Part shown: positions 8,917-17,452 of the stretch, piece after piece
How positions within the stretch are numbered: the stretch's first letter is position 1
How the letters are laid out: each line of letters opens with the position of its first letter
Assembly (NCBI GenBank): GCA_903913315.1
Contig: CAIWKX010000193.1
Location: 1 to 36,299 of the forward strand
Direction: 5' to 3'
Source of the DNA: an uncultured Bacteroidota bacterium
GTDB lineage: Bacteria; Bacteroidota; Bacteroidia; Flavobacteriales; Flavobacteriaceae
Length of the DNA stretch: 36,299 bases
The notes under the pieces: model-generated
Told to the model about the DNA's origin: nothing
The model's database searches: none
Seen by the model: only the letters and a program-made list of their open reading frames with translations
Position numbers and translations under genes: made by a program

Positions 8917-9645
8917 TTAATCTGTAGTATTAGATTTCCAATAGCTTACTATTTTTGCCAAAATTACATCGCCTCCAGCATAGAAAAAAACGGCTCCCAT
9001 TGGTGGATTGGCTGCTGGTATTAGATTAAATGTTTTTGGAATCCATGTCCAACATTTAAAATACGTTCCAACTAATTCTATAAAGATAACACAAAGTGCA
9101 ATAGTATAATACACATTTTGTCCTTTTTTTCTTTTCATTAAGCCGAAAAAAAACAATCCAAAAATGAGCGAAAATATATCTTTAAGAACAATTCCAACTG
9201 ATAGAAATAGCAAAGCAAAAGCCACAAAGAAGATTTTTTTACTTGCAATTTCATTATCAATAATGAGTTTCGTTTCGGCTAAAACAAAACCAGCAGCATA
9301 TACAATAGCATGACCAAAAGGTACATAAAGTGGGATATCTACGGTTCGATACGTATACATTCCTAGTGCTTTGCAAAAAATCAATTCTCCTATATAGGAC
9401 AAAAAAACCATGCAAAACATCAGTTTTCTTAAATGGGATGAGCCAGACAAGAAAAACAAAACAAAATATAAAATAGCTAAAAAATTAGTGATGATCCTTC
9501 CGTCGAAATGATTTTGCAAGAAAGAAACGGAGTCAATCCACAATGCCAAAAGAGTAAAAAACGGAAAGAAAAATGCAAAAAAGAATTTCCTCTTTTTGTT
9601 GATTTCTACATTGTTAAAAATAGCTAAAGACAAAAACCAGTTCAT
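8917..9645 (-). CDS. unknown polytopic membrane protein in polyprenyl synthase operon
   Basis: This encodes 242 residues with about 7 hydrophobic helices separated by short basic loops (KKRKF, KRKKG), so an inner-membrane protein. Two conserved-looking segments stand out: GMYTYRTVDIPLYVPFGHAI in the middle and ANPPMGAVFFYAGGDVILAK near the end, both with polar residues at membrane interfaces that could form an active or binding site. The G-x-Y-x-Y ... P-x-x-x-P spacing loosely recalls carotenoid-pathway membrane proteins (CruF/DUF422), and the gene starts 3 bp after the polyprenyl diphosphate synthase stop, so a prenyl-lipid role is an attractive but unproved inference. The downstream unknown gene begins at the base after its stop. 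Confidence 0.8.
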   Translation of the reverse strand: MNWFLSLAIFNNVEINKKRKFFFAFFFPFFTLLALWIDSVSFLQNHFDGRIITNFLAILYFVLFFLSGSSHLRKLMFCMVFLSYIGELIFCKALGMYTYRTVDIPLYVPFGHAIVYAAGFVLAETKLIIDNEIASKKIFFVAFALLFLSVGIVLKDIFSLIFGLFFFGLMKRKKGQNVYYTIALCVIFIELVGTYFKCWTWIPKTFNLIPAANPPMGAVFFYAGGDVILAKIVSYWKSNTTD

Positions 9646-9648
9646 GGA

Positions 9649-10623
9649 TTATACTTTTCTGTCCATTAAATTTTTACCAAATTGGTGTAAAATTTCTTTT
9701 TTATGAGAATCAATATTCATTTGTTCCAAAGTATCAAATGCTTTAAAAGTATATTCCTCAATAGCAACTTGTGTCGCCTCAGAAGCTCCAGTTTGATTAA
9801 AGATTTCTTTTACCGAATTAATCTTATCTGTATTATCATTGGGTTGAATAGAAAATAAATGCAGTAATTGATCTTTTTCTTCAGCAGTTGCAAATTCAAT
9901 AGCTTTCAAATACAAATAGGTTTTTTTGTTTTCGATAATATCACCACCCACTTGCTTTCCGAAAGTTTTTGGATCACCAAAAGCATCTAAATAATCGTCT
10001 TGCAATTGGAAGGCAATGCCAAGATTTAAACCAAATTCATAAATTAAATTTGCATTTTCACAAGAAGTTTCAGCAACAATAGCACCCATTTTCATAGCCG
10101 CACCCACCAAAACAGCCGTTTTGTATTCAATCATTTTAAGATATTCCGGAATAGTTACATCGTCTCTTGTTTCAAAATCGACGTCATATTGTTGTCCTTC
10201 GCAAACTTCCAAAGCTGTTTTGCTAAATAATTTTGCCAAGTCTCTAAAAATGGCTGGTTCATATTCTTCAAAATGTTGGTAGGCTACTATTAACATCGCA
10301 TCACCAGACAGAATTCCGGTATTGATGTCCCATTTTTCATGAACCGTTTCCCGGCCTCTTCGCAAAGGGGCATCGTCCATAATATCATCATGCACTAGCG
10401 AAAAATTATGAAAAACTTCAATAGCAGTTGCTGCAGCCAATGCTTTTTTACAATCTACATCAAAAACTTCAGTAGCCATTAATGTTAAAATGGGACGCAT
10501 TCTTTTCCCTCCAAGAGTTAAAATATATTCAATGGGTTCGTATAGATTTCTAGGCTCTTTGGCTAAATTCAACTCTGTAAAATAATCTGAAATAAGTTCT
10601 TGATAGTGAGAAAGTGCGTGCAT
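9649..10623 (-). CDS. short-chain polyprenyl diphosphate synthase (FPP/GGPP type)
   Basis: This 324-residue trans-isoprenyl diphosphate synthase condenses allylic diphosphates with isopentenyl diphosphate. Visible motifs are GGKRMRP (residues 38-44), the first Asp-rich motif DDIMD (79-83) followed by APLRRGRETVHEKW, and the second Asp-rich motif QLQDDYLD (206-213). The first motif has no two-residue insertion of the bacterial FPP synthase kind, and Phe74 lies five residues before it. In known chain-length rules this combination fits archaeal-type GGPP or short-chain synthases better than long-chain ones, but product length cannot be settled by reading. It is the first gene of a three-gene minus-strand operon with two unknown proteins. 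Confidence 0.92.
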   Translation of the reverse strand: MHALSHYQELISDYFTELNLAKEPRNLYEPIEYILTLGGKRMRPILTLMATEVFDVDCKKALAAATAIEVFHNFSLVHDDIMDDAPLRRGRETVHEKWDINTGILSGDAMLIVAYQHFEEYEPAIFRDLAKLFSKTALEVCEGQQYDVDFETRDDVTIPEYLKMIEYKTAVLVGAAMKMGAIVAETSCENANLIYEFGLNLGIAFQLQDDYLDAFGDPKTFGKQVGGDIIENKKTYLYLKAIEFATAEEKDQLLHLFSIQPNDNTDKINSVKEIFNQTGASEATQVAIEEYTFKAFDTLEQMNIDSHKKEILHQFGKNLMDRKV

Positions 10624-10676
10624 TACTTCTGCTTTTAAAGTTTAATTTTTAGCGCTGTACAAAGAAAGTCAAAAAA

Positions 10677-10697
10677 CTTGAAACCTGAAACTTGAAA
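10677..10697. repeat. three tandem 7-bp units
   Basis: CTTGAAA, CCTGAAA and CTTGAAA follow one another in the gap between the polyprenyl synthase and the TetR gene. Short period-7 repeats like this recur at other intergenic sites in the window. Confidence 0.7.
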
Positions 10698-10761
10698 TTT
10701 TTCAAATGTTAAATTTGTATAAATACTTAGGAAACTATTTTAGTATTAAAAGTTTCCATTC

Positions 10762-10769
10762 TATATTTG
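10762..10769 (+). promoter_or_regulatory. -7 box (TATATTTG) for tetR-efflux operon
   Basis: TATATTTG matches the TAnnTTTG -7 consensus and lies 20 bp before the ATG at 10790. No good TTG is found at the usual distance upstream, so only the -7 element is supported. A second match, TAAATTTG at 10710-10717, has a TTG at 15 bp, slightly too close. The 10762 site lies inside the frame of a longer possible N-terminus and so favours the 10790 start. Confidence 0.4.
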
Positions 10770-10789
10770 CACTCGAATTTAAAATAATA

Positions 10790-11386
10790 ATGAAAGAAAA
10801 AATCATCAGAAAAGCAACAGATATGTTTTTGAAACTAGGTTTCAAGAGCGTAACTATGGATGATATTGCTTTCGAAATGTGTATTTCTAAAAAAACGATT
10901 TACAAATATTTCCACAATAAAGAGGTTTTAATTGAAGAAGGCACAGAAATAGTCCATCAAAAAATCCATAAACTAATGGATGAAGTCGTTGCAAAAAACT
11001 TTAATGCGATTGAAGAAAACTTTGAAATTCGAAAAATGTTCAAAGAAATGTTTCAATCTTTTGATCATTCCCCTGCTTATCAGCTTAAAAAACATTATCC
11101 TGAAATTTATGCTAAAATGATTGCCAATGAAATAGAAGATTGCAATCACATGTTTACTCAAAACGTTTTAAAGGGAATACAACAAGAGCTTTATCGCCCT
11201 GAAACCGATGTTGAAACAGTAGCACGTTTCTATTACACTTTGATTTTTTCAATAAATGAAAACACTCAATTAGAAAAAGAGGCCTACGAACTTGAAGGGA
11301 AAGCACTAGAATATCATACCAGAGCAATTGCCACTCCAAAAGGAATTATTGAACTCGAAAAACAATTATCAACTCTAAATATATAA
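10790..11386 (+). CDS. TetR/AcrR family regulator of the efflux operon
   Basis: This encodes 198 residues. The N-terminal TetR DNA-binding domain is clear: IIRKATDMFLKLGFKSVTMD then the helix-turn-helix DDIAFEMCISKKTIYKYFHN (residues about 24-43). The C-terminal ligand-sensing domain (about 60-198) is variable, as in the family. I chose the ATG at 10790: the frame is open back to an ATG at 10706, but those 28 extra residues are not TetR-like and contain a -7 promoter box. The tolC-like gene starts 10 bp after its stop, so the regulator is the first gene of the efflux operon and probably represses it along with itself, with the inducer unknown. Confidence 0.92.
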   Translation: MKEKIIRKATDMFLKLGFKSVTMDDIAFEMCISKKTIYKYFHNKEVLIEEGTEIVHQKIHKLMDEVVAKNFNAIEENFEIRKMFKEMFQSFDHSPAYQLKKHYPEIYAKMIANEIEDCNHMFTQNVLKGIQQELYRPETDVETVARFYYTLIFSINENTQLEKEAYELEGKALEYHTRAIATPKGIIELEKQLSTLNI

Positions 11387-11396
11387 TCATCAATCC

Positions 11397-12737
11397 ATGA
11401 AAAATAAATTAGTATTAATCATCATTTTATTTGCAAGTTTTTTACAAGCGCAAGATAACAAACCGCTTACTTTAAAAGATGCAATTAGCTTTGCTTTACA
11501 AAATAAAGCTGATGCTAAAAAAGCAAAACTTAAGGTAACCAATAGTGAATATCAAATTCAAGAAGTACTTTCAAGAGCCTTACCTCAAATTTCTGCAAAT
11601 GGAAATATTACCTATAATCCAGATATTCAAACAACTTTTTTAGATGCAGGTTCTTTTGGTGGACAACCTGGTTCAATTATTAAAGCCAAACTTGGTCAAA
11701 CTTGGACCTCAACAGCCGGTCTTTCTTTAAATCAAGCCATTTTTGATCAATCGGTTTTTATTGGATTAAAAGCAGCAAAATCAACAAGAGAATTCTATCA
11801 AATCAATGAACAACTGACAGAAGATCAAATCATAGAACGGGTAGCAAATGCCTATTACCAAGTATATGTGCAACGACAAAAATTAACAGTTATTGATAGT
11901 ACTTTCAAAAATACAACTAAAATCAAAACCATAGTAAAATCGCAATTTGATAACGGTCTAGCTAAAAAAATTGATTTAGATAGAATTTTAGTAAAGTTGT
12001 CCAATATCAGTACTCAACGTCAACAAATATCCAATGCAGTACTGCTGCAAGAAAACGCATTGAAATTTTACATGGGTATGCCAATTGAAACTAAAATCAT
12101 AATACCACAAACATCTTTTGAAGTAACCCCACAAGCACTTTCAGAAAAGCCAAATACAGCATCGCGAAACGAATATTTACTATTAAAAAAGAACGAACAA
12201 TTGCTAGAATTCCAAAAAAAATCGGTCATTGCGGGTTATTATCCAACCCTATCTTTAAGTGGAAACTACAATTATATAGGTCAAGGAAAAAAACTTCCTT
12301 TAGGAGCACTTCCTTCTGATGGTGTTTATTGGTCCAATTTTTCATCAATTGGTGTCAATCTAAAGGTTCCAATTTTTACAGGTTTTGGAACAAGAGCTAA
12401 AGTACGACAAGCTGAGAATAGTTTACAAGCAATAAAAGAAGATTTGAATGACACTAAATTAGCCCTTGACTTGGATTTTGAAAATGCCAAACTTCAAATA
12501 GACAATAGCTTGGTGACTATAAAAACTCAAAAAGAAAACGAACAATTAGCACAAGAAGTTATGGATAATACTAAAAACAACTATTATCAAGGACTTGCTT
12601 CTTTAACCGATTTATTGGATGCTGAAAACTCTTTAACCGAAGCCCAAAACAATTATACATCAGCATTACTAGATTACAAATTAGCAGAAATTCAATTAAT
12701 AAAATCAAAAGGCGAACTTAAATCATTACTAAAATAA
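11397..12737 (+). CDS. TolC-family outer membrane efflux protein
   Basis: This encodes 446 residues. A signal peptide (MKNKLVLIIILFASFLQAQ) is followed by DNKPLTLKDAISFALQNK, the usual N-terminus of outer-membrane efflux proteins. Two long helical repeats each carry the family pattern; the second ends with GLASLTDLLDAENSLTEAQN, the conserved segment of the last coiled coil. The protein should form the trimeric outer-membrane/periplasmic tunnel for the adaptor and RND pump encoded next. It starts 10 bp after tetR and ends 5 bp before the adaptor gene. Confidence 0.94.
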   Translation: MKNKLVLIIILFASFLQAQDNKPLTLKDAISFALQNKADAKKAKLKVTNSEYQIQEVLSRALPQISANGNITYNPDIQTTFLDAGSFGGQPGSIIKAKLGQTWTSTAGLSLNQAIFDQSVFIGLKAAKSTREFYQINEQLTEDQIIERVANAYYQVYVQRQKLTVIDSTFKNTTKIKTIVKSQFDNGLAKKIDLDRILVKLSNISTQRQQISNAVLLQENALKFYMGMPIETKIIIPQTSFEVTPQALSEKPNTASRNEYLLLKKNEQLLEFQKKSVIAGYYPTLSLSGNYNYIGQGKKLPLGALPSDGVYWSNFSSIGVNLKVPIFTGFGTRAKVRQAENSLQAIKEDLNDTKLALDLDFENAKLQIDNSLVTIKTQKENEQLAQEVMDNTKNNYYQGLASLTDLLDAENSLTEAQNNYTSALLDYKLAEIQLIKSKGELKSLLK

Positions 12738-12742
12738 GAAAC

Positions 12743-13810
12743 ATGAAAAAGAATATAATTACAACATTAGTCATTTTAGGGGCATTAGCAGTTATTGTTT
12801 TTACGCTAATGAAAAACAAAAAAGAAAATAAAGCAAAAACAGACATTGTTGCTGAAAAAAATGCCGCTGTTTCGGTAAAGATTGCAACCGTTAAAACCGA
12901 AGATGTTTCGTTAGATTTTGTGTCAAATGGTAATTTTGAACCTACGCAAGAATTAACTTTTTCCGCTGAAAAATCTGGTAAAGTAATCCGTGTGCTAGCT
13001 AAAGAAGGCGACGTGGTGAGAGAAGGACAAGTGCTAGCTATAGTGAGAGGTGATGTAATAAACGTAAATGCGCAAACGGCAGAAGCTGCCTATCAAACTG
13101 CACAAACAGATTATACTCGATTCGAAAATGCTTACAAAACAGGTGGTGTTACGAAACAACAATTGGATCAATCTAGATTAGCTATGATTAATGCACAATC
13201 CAACTTAAAACAAGCGAAAATAAACGTTGGTGATACTGAAATCAAATCGCCTATCAGTGGTGTTATCAATAAAAAAATGATTGAAGTGGGTTCTATTTTA
13301 GCTGGAATGCCTCCAACAAATATGTTTGAAATTGTAAATATTTCTAAACTTAAATTAAAAGTTTCTGTCAATGAAAATCAAGTGGCAGGACTTAAATTAG
13401 GCAACATTATCAAGGTAACTTCTAATGTGTATCCAGATAAAGTATTTAATGGTAAAATTACATTTATAGCTCCCAAAGCAGATGCAACATTAAATTTTCT
13501 AATAGAAATTGAAATCACTAATAATGCTTCTAACGATTTGAAAGCAGGAATGTACGGAACAGCACTATTTGCTTCGACACAACAAAAACAAAACTTAATG
13601 ATTGTTCCAAGAAATGCTTTTGTTGGAAGCGTAAGCAGCAACCAAGTTTTTGTAATCGAAAACGGAATTGCAAAACTTAAAACAGTTACTGCTGGAAGAA
13701 TTTTTGGGGATAAAGTCGAAATTTTAAATGGTTTATCCAATGGCGAGACTGTAATTGTTACCGGTCAAATCAACTTGCAAGACGGAAGTAAAGTGGAAGT
13801 TATTAAATAA
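12743..13810 (+). CDS. RND efflux periplasmic adaptor (MFP/HlyD family)
   Basis: This encodes 355 residues. It has an N-terminal hydrophobic anchor (ITTLVILGALAVIVFTLM) with no lipobox cysteine, so it is probably held by an uncleaved helix. The biotinyl/lipoyl-like halves are visible: AEKSGKVIRVLAKEGDVVREGQVLA and IKSPISGVINKKMIEVGSIL. Between them is a short alpha-hairpin (TAEAAYQTAQTDYTRF ... LAMINAQSNLKQAKIN), followed by beta-barrel and membrane-proximal domains (LKAGMYGTALFA, VPRNAFVG, INLQDGSKVEV). It bridges the inner-membrane RND pump and the TolC-like channel. The next gene follows after a 41-bp gap containing a small hairpin. Confidence 0.94.
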   Translation: MKKNIITTLVILGALAVIVFTLMKNKKENKAKTDIVAEKNAAVSVKIATVKTEDVSLDFVSNGNFEPTQELTFSAEKSGKVIRVLAKEGDVVREGQVLAIVRGDVINVNAQTAEAAYQTAQTDYTRFENAYKTGGVTKQQLDQSRLAMINAQSNLKQAKINVGDTEIKSPISGVINKKMIEVGSILAGMPPTNMFEIVNISKLKLKVSVNENQVAGLKLGNIIKVTSNVYPDKVFNGKITFIAPKADATLNFLIEIEITNNASNDLKAGMYGTALFASTQQKQNLMIVPRNAFVGSVSSNQVFVIENGIAKLKTVTAGRIFGDKVEILNGLSNGETVIVTGQINLQDGSKVEVIK

Positions 13811-13819
13811 AAATGCCAT

Positions 13820-13832
13820 AAGCCATCGGCTT
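13820..13832 (+). other. small hairpin between adaptor and RND pump genes
   Basis: AAGCC, a three-base loop and GGCTT form a short stem in the only sizeable gap of this operon. It lies in a wordy stretch (GCCATAAGCCAT at 13815-13826, then GGCTTTTAGCTTA). There is no U-tract, so it is not a terminator; it may affect message stability or translation of the pump gene. Confidence 0.4.
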
Positions 13833-13851
13833 TTAGCTTAAAATAAAATAT

Positions 13852-16800
13852 ATGAAATTAGCAGAAATATCCATAAAACGTCCTTCTTTAGTTATTGTAT
13901 TGTTTGCAATACTAATACTTGGTGGACTGTTTAGTTATAAAAATTTGGGTTACGAATTAATCCCAAAATTTGAACAAAATGTAATTACAATTTCTACCGT
14001 TTATCCTGGCGCATCGCCAAGTGAGGTTGAAAATACAGTCACCAAAAAAGTAGAAGATGCCATTGCATCGTTAGAAAATATCAAAAAAATTGATTCAAAA
14101 TCATACGAAAGTTTATCTATAGTATCTATTTCTTTGACTTCAAATGCCAAAGTTGATATTTCGATGAATGATGCGCAACGAAAAATAAATGCTATCATTA
14201 GTACTTTGCCCAATGATGCCAAAACACCATCGTTATCTAAATTTTCTTTGAGCGATTTACCAATTATGACCATTGGCGCCAACGGAAAAATGGATGAAGC
14301 TGCTTTTTATGACTTGATCGATAAAAAAGTGGCTCCTATACTTTCAAGAGTTTCTGGTGTGGCACAAGTAAACATTATTGGTGGTCAAGAACGTGAAATT
14401 CAAGTAAACTTGGATGCTGTAAAAATGCAAGGTTACGGACTTTCTGTTCCGCAAGTGCAACAAATTATTTTGAGTTCAAATTTGGATTTTCCAACGGGAA
14501 ATATTCAAACGCGTGCGCAAAAAATATTAATTCGTTTGGCTGGAAAATATAAAAATGTTGAGGAATTACGAAATCTAGTAGTTTCCTCCAAAAATGGAGT
14601 TCAAGTTCGACTTGGTGATATTGCAGATGTTCAAGATACTCAAAAAATTGCCGAAAAAATATCGCGTGTCGATCAAAAAAGCGCTATTGTTTTACAAATT
14701 ATTAAACAATCAGATGCGAATGCAGTTGCTGTAAGCGAACAATTGGTTAAAACAATTAATAAACTTACAACCGATTATAAAAAGAATGGTTTACAACTTC
14801 AAATAGCTAAAGACAGTACGATTTTTACTCTTGAAGCCGCAGATTCAGTAGTACACGATTTACTTATTGCAGTGCTTTTGGTGGCATTTGTAATGTTGTT
14901 TTTCTTACACAGTATTAGAAATTCATTGATTGTAATGGTTTCTATTCCAGCATCGTTAATTGCTACTTTTATCGGAATTTATTTAATGGGATATACTTTA
15001 AACTTGATGAGTTTATTGGGTTTATCACTTGTAGTGGGTATTTTGGTCGATGATGCCATTGTGGTACTAGAAAACATTTACAGGCATATGGAAATGGGTA
15101 AAAGTCGTGTTCGTGCTGCCTATGATGGAACTGCCGAAATTGGGGGAACAGTAGTGTCCATTACTTTAGTAATTGTGGTTGTATTTTTACCAATTGCCAT
15201 GAGTTCTGGATTGGTTTCAAACATTATTACCCAGTTTTGTGTCACGGTTATTATCTCAACATTGTTGTCGTTATTAGCTTCCTTTACCATTATTCCTTGG
15301 TTGTCTTCTCGTTACGGAAAATTAGAACACATTGAAGGAAAAAATCTTTTTGGAAGAATTATTCTTGGATTTGAAAGTTATTTAACGCGTTTCATCGACT
15401 GGATTTCGGGTTTATTAACGTGGTGTTTGGATCATTATATTAAAACAATTTTAGTAGTTTTAGTATTGTTTTTTAGTTCAACTATTGGATTAATTGGTGG
15501 TGGTTTTATTGGAGGTGAATTTTTTGCATCATCAGACAGTGGTGAGTTTTTGGTTCAAATAGAAATGCCAAAAGATGCTTCGTTAGAACAAACCAACTTC
15601 ATGACACAAAAAACAGAAGCATTTTTGAAAACTCAAAAATACGTTCACAGTCAAATTACAACAGTGGGGCAAACCAGCGAAGGTTTTGGAGCAGCACAAG
15701 CAACCGCTTATAAAGCCGAGATTGATGTAAAAATGATTGATCAAAAAGATCGTACAGATGCTGCAAAAGTGTATGCTGCAAAAATAAAACGAAAACTAGA
15801 AAAGGTTTTGGTTGGTGCCAAAGTAAAAACAGTACCTGTAGGTATTTTAGGAACTGCTGATAATGCCACTTTAGGTTTAATTGTTACTGGGCCAAATGTG
15901 GAAAGTGCCATGAAATTTGCCAAATTAGCCGAAGCTGAATTGCAAAAAATTCCTGGAACAACCGAAATTAAATTAACTGTTGAAGACGGAAATCCTGAAA
16001 TTAATGTGCAAGTTGACAGAGACAAAATGGCTGCACTTGGACTTACATTACAAACCGTTGGTACTACCATGCAAACGGCTTATTCTGGAAATACTGATGG
16101 AAAATTTAGAGCAGGAGAATATGAATACGACATCAACATCAAATACAACGCTTTTGATAGAAAAAGTATAACCGATGTTAGTAATCTAATTTTTATTAAT
16201 GCTAGTGGTGAACAAATTAAGTTATCACAATTTGCAAAAATAACTGAAGGTTCTGGACCAAGCCAGTTAGAACGCCGCGACAAAACGGCTTCGGTAACGG
16301 TTCAAGGTCAAAACGTAGGTGTACCGTCAGGAACTATTGTTAATCAATGGAAAGATAAACTTGAGAAATTAGAGAAACCAACTGGCGTAAACTACATTTG
16401 GGGTGGCGATCAAGAAAACCAAAGTGAAGGTTTTGGAACATTAGGAATTGCATTGCTAGCCGCTATCATCTTAGTGTATCTCGTAATGGTTTCTTTATAC
16501 GACAGTTTTGTGCATCCGTTTGTAGTATTATTTGCTATTCCGCTTTCTTTTATTGGTGCGATGTTGGCTTTAGCATTAACAAATAATACCTTAAACATAT
16601 TTACCATTCTTGGTATCATCATGCTTATTGGTTTGGTTTGTAAAAATGCTATCATGCTGGTAGATTATACCAATCAACGACGCAAAGCGGGGGAAACCAT
16701 AAGAACCGCATTAATTCAGGCAAATCACGCTAGATTACGTCCCATTTTGATGACCACCATTGCTATGGTTTTTGGTATGTTTCCAATTGCATTAGCTTCT

Positions 16801-17028
16801 GGAGCTGGAGCAGAATGGAAAAACGGATTGGCATGGGTAATTATTGGTGGATTAATATCCTCCTTATTTTTAACCTTAATTGTAGTTCCCGTAATCTATG
16901 AAATCATGGAGAAAATCATAAGCAAATTTGCTAAAGGAGAAAAAGTAGATTATGAAGCCGAAATGGTTGCTGATTATGTTCACAGGGAATTGGGCGAAGA
17001 TGGTTTTAACCCAAAACACACCGTTTAA
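13852..17028 (+). CDS. RND efflux pump, inner membrane permease (AcrB/HAE1-like)
   Basis: This encodes 1058 residues, the normal AcrB-family size. The first helix is IKRPSLVIVLFAILILGG, followed by the large periplasmic porter domain (YPGASPSEVENTVTKKVEDA). The central helices carry the proton-relay aspartates in GILVDDAIVVLENI (Asp400-Asp401). After the second periplasmic domain, IGLVCKNAIMLVDYTNQRR provides the conserved TM10 lysine. The pump exports substrates from the inner membrane/periplasm through the adaptor and TolC-like channel using the proton gradient. The intact DD and K residues support a functional H+-driven hydrophobe/amphiphile exporter rather than a heavy-metal pump. It ends the operon, with a strong terminator 50 bp downstream. 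Confidence 0.96.
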   Translation: MKLAEISIKRPSLVIVLFAILILGGLFSYKNLGYELIPKFEQNVITISTVYPGASPSEVENTVTKKVEDAIASLENIKKIDSKSYESLSIVSISLTSNAKVDISMNDAQRKINAIISTLPNDAKTPSLSKFSLSDLPIMTIGANGKMDEAAFYDLIDKKVAPILSRVSGVAQVNIIGGQEREIQVNLDAVKMQGYGLSVPQVQQIILSSNLDFPTGNIQTRAQKILIRLAGKYKNVEELRNLVVSSKNGVQVRLGDIADVQDTQKIAEKISRVDQKSAIVLQIIKQSDANAVAVSEQLVKTINKLTTDYKKNGLQLQIAKDSTIFTLEAADSVVHDLLIAVLLVAFVMLFFLHSIRNSLIVMVSIPASLIATFIGIYLMGYTLNLMSLLGLSLVVGILVDDAIVVLENIYRHMEMGKSRVRAAYDGTAEIGGTVVSITLVIVVVFLPIAMSSGLVSNIITQFCVTVIISTLLSLLASFTIIPWLSSRYGKLEHIEGKNLFGRIILGFESYLTRFIDWISGLLTWCLDHYIKTILVVLVLFFSSTIGLIGGGFIGGEFFASSDSGEFLVQIEMPKDASLEQTNFMTQKTEAFLKTQKYVHSQITTVGQTSEGFGAAQATAYKAEIDVKMIDQKDRTDAAKVYAAKIKRKLEKVLVGAKVKTVPVGILGTADNATLGLIVTGPNVESAMKFAKLAEAELQKIPGTTEIKLTVEDGNPEINVQVDRDKMAALGLTLQTVGTTMQTAYSGNTDGKFRAGEYEYDINIKYNAFDRKSITDVSNLIFINASGEQIKLSQFAKITEGSGPSQLERRDKTASVTVQGQNVGVPSGTIVNQWKDKLEKLEKPTGVNYIWGGDQENQSEGFGTLGIALLAAIILVYLVMVSLYDSFVHPFVVLFAIPLSFIGAMLALALTNNTLNIFTILGIIMLIGLVCKNAIMLVDYTNQRRKAGETIRTALIQANHARLRPILMTTIAMVFGMFPIALASGAGAEWKNGLAWVIIGGLISSLFLTLIVVPVIYEIMEKIISKFAKGEKVDYEAEMVADYVHRELGEDGFNPKHTV

Positions 17029-17077
17029 AAATCAGTTTTAATTAGAAATTTAATTAAATTGTTGGTTAATCAACAAG

Positions 17078-17107
17078 AAGCCGTTTCAAGTTTGAAACGG
17101 CTTTTTT
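17078..17107 (+). terminator. intrinsic terminator of efflux operon
   Basis: A perfect 12-bp inverted repeat, AAGCCGTTTCAA (17078-17089) and TTGAAACGGCTT (17092-17103), is followed by a T-run (CTTTTTTATT). It is 50 bp past the RND pump stop. Confidence 0.85.
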
Positions 17108-17146
17108 ATTAGGGAAAGTCGATTTGCGCATTGACCTTCTCGCAAA

Positions 17147-17377
17147 ACTATTTTTAGGCTAAAAGCCTGAATTTTCAACCTTAGAGGGTGAAATTTGAGG
17201 CTAAAAGCCTGAAAATTGAGCCTTTTTGCATGAAAATTGAGCCTAATAGGGTGAAAATTCACCCTAAAAGCGTGAAAATTGAGCCTTTTTGCATGAAAAT
17301 TGAGCCTATTAGGGTGAAATTTCACCCTAAAAGCATGAAATTTCACCCTCAGAGGGTGAAATTTGAATTTTCAAATT
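17147..17377. repeat. array of about eleven exact-length 21-bp units with alternating pseudo-palindromes
   Basis: Units begin at 17147 (degenerate), 17168, 17189, 17210, 17231, 17252, 17273, 17294, 17315, 17336 and 17357 (last one degenerate), all in strict 21-bp register with no spacer. Each unit is a 10-bp core of the form TGAAAATTSA or TGAAATTTCA plus an 11-bp block such as CCCTAAAAGCG, GCCTTTTTGCA, GCCTATTAGGG or CCCTCAGAGGG. Both parts are nearly self-complementary, so the array reads similarly on both strands. Units 17210-17272 and 17273-17335 form a 63-bp higher-order repeat (one unit identical, the others differing at 1-3 positions). Since 21 is a multiple of 3, both strands keep open frames, which I interpret as a by-product. 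Function unknown. Confidence 0.9.
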
Positions 17378-17452
17378 TTAACAATTCTTGTGATTACAAA
17401 AAAATAATAGTTATGATTCGATATGTCTTTAGCAGATTCGTGGACTATTAAA

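Noticed and set aside
10706..10789. 28-residue N-terminal extension of the TetR protein
   Set aside because: The extension is not TetR-like and contains a -7 promoter box; MKEKIIRKATDMF at 10790 is a normal TetR start.
17147..17377. CRISPR array
   Set aside because: There are no unique spacers; units are contiguous 21-mers, and no cas gene is present.
17086..17451. Open frames on both strands through the 21-bp array, encoding heptapeptide repeats such as MKIEPFC or MKFHAFR
   Set aside because: A stop-free unit of 21 bp keeps any frame open on both strands. The peptides are mirror products of the DNA repeat, begin at arbitrary GTG/ATG codons within it, and have no signal, domain or upstream context. 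I treat the array as non-coding DNA.
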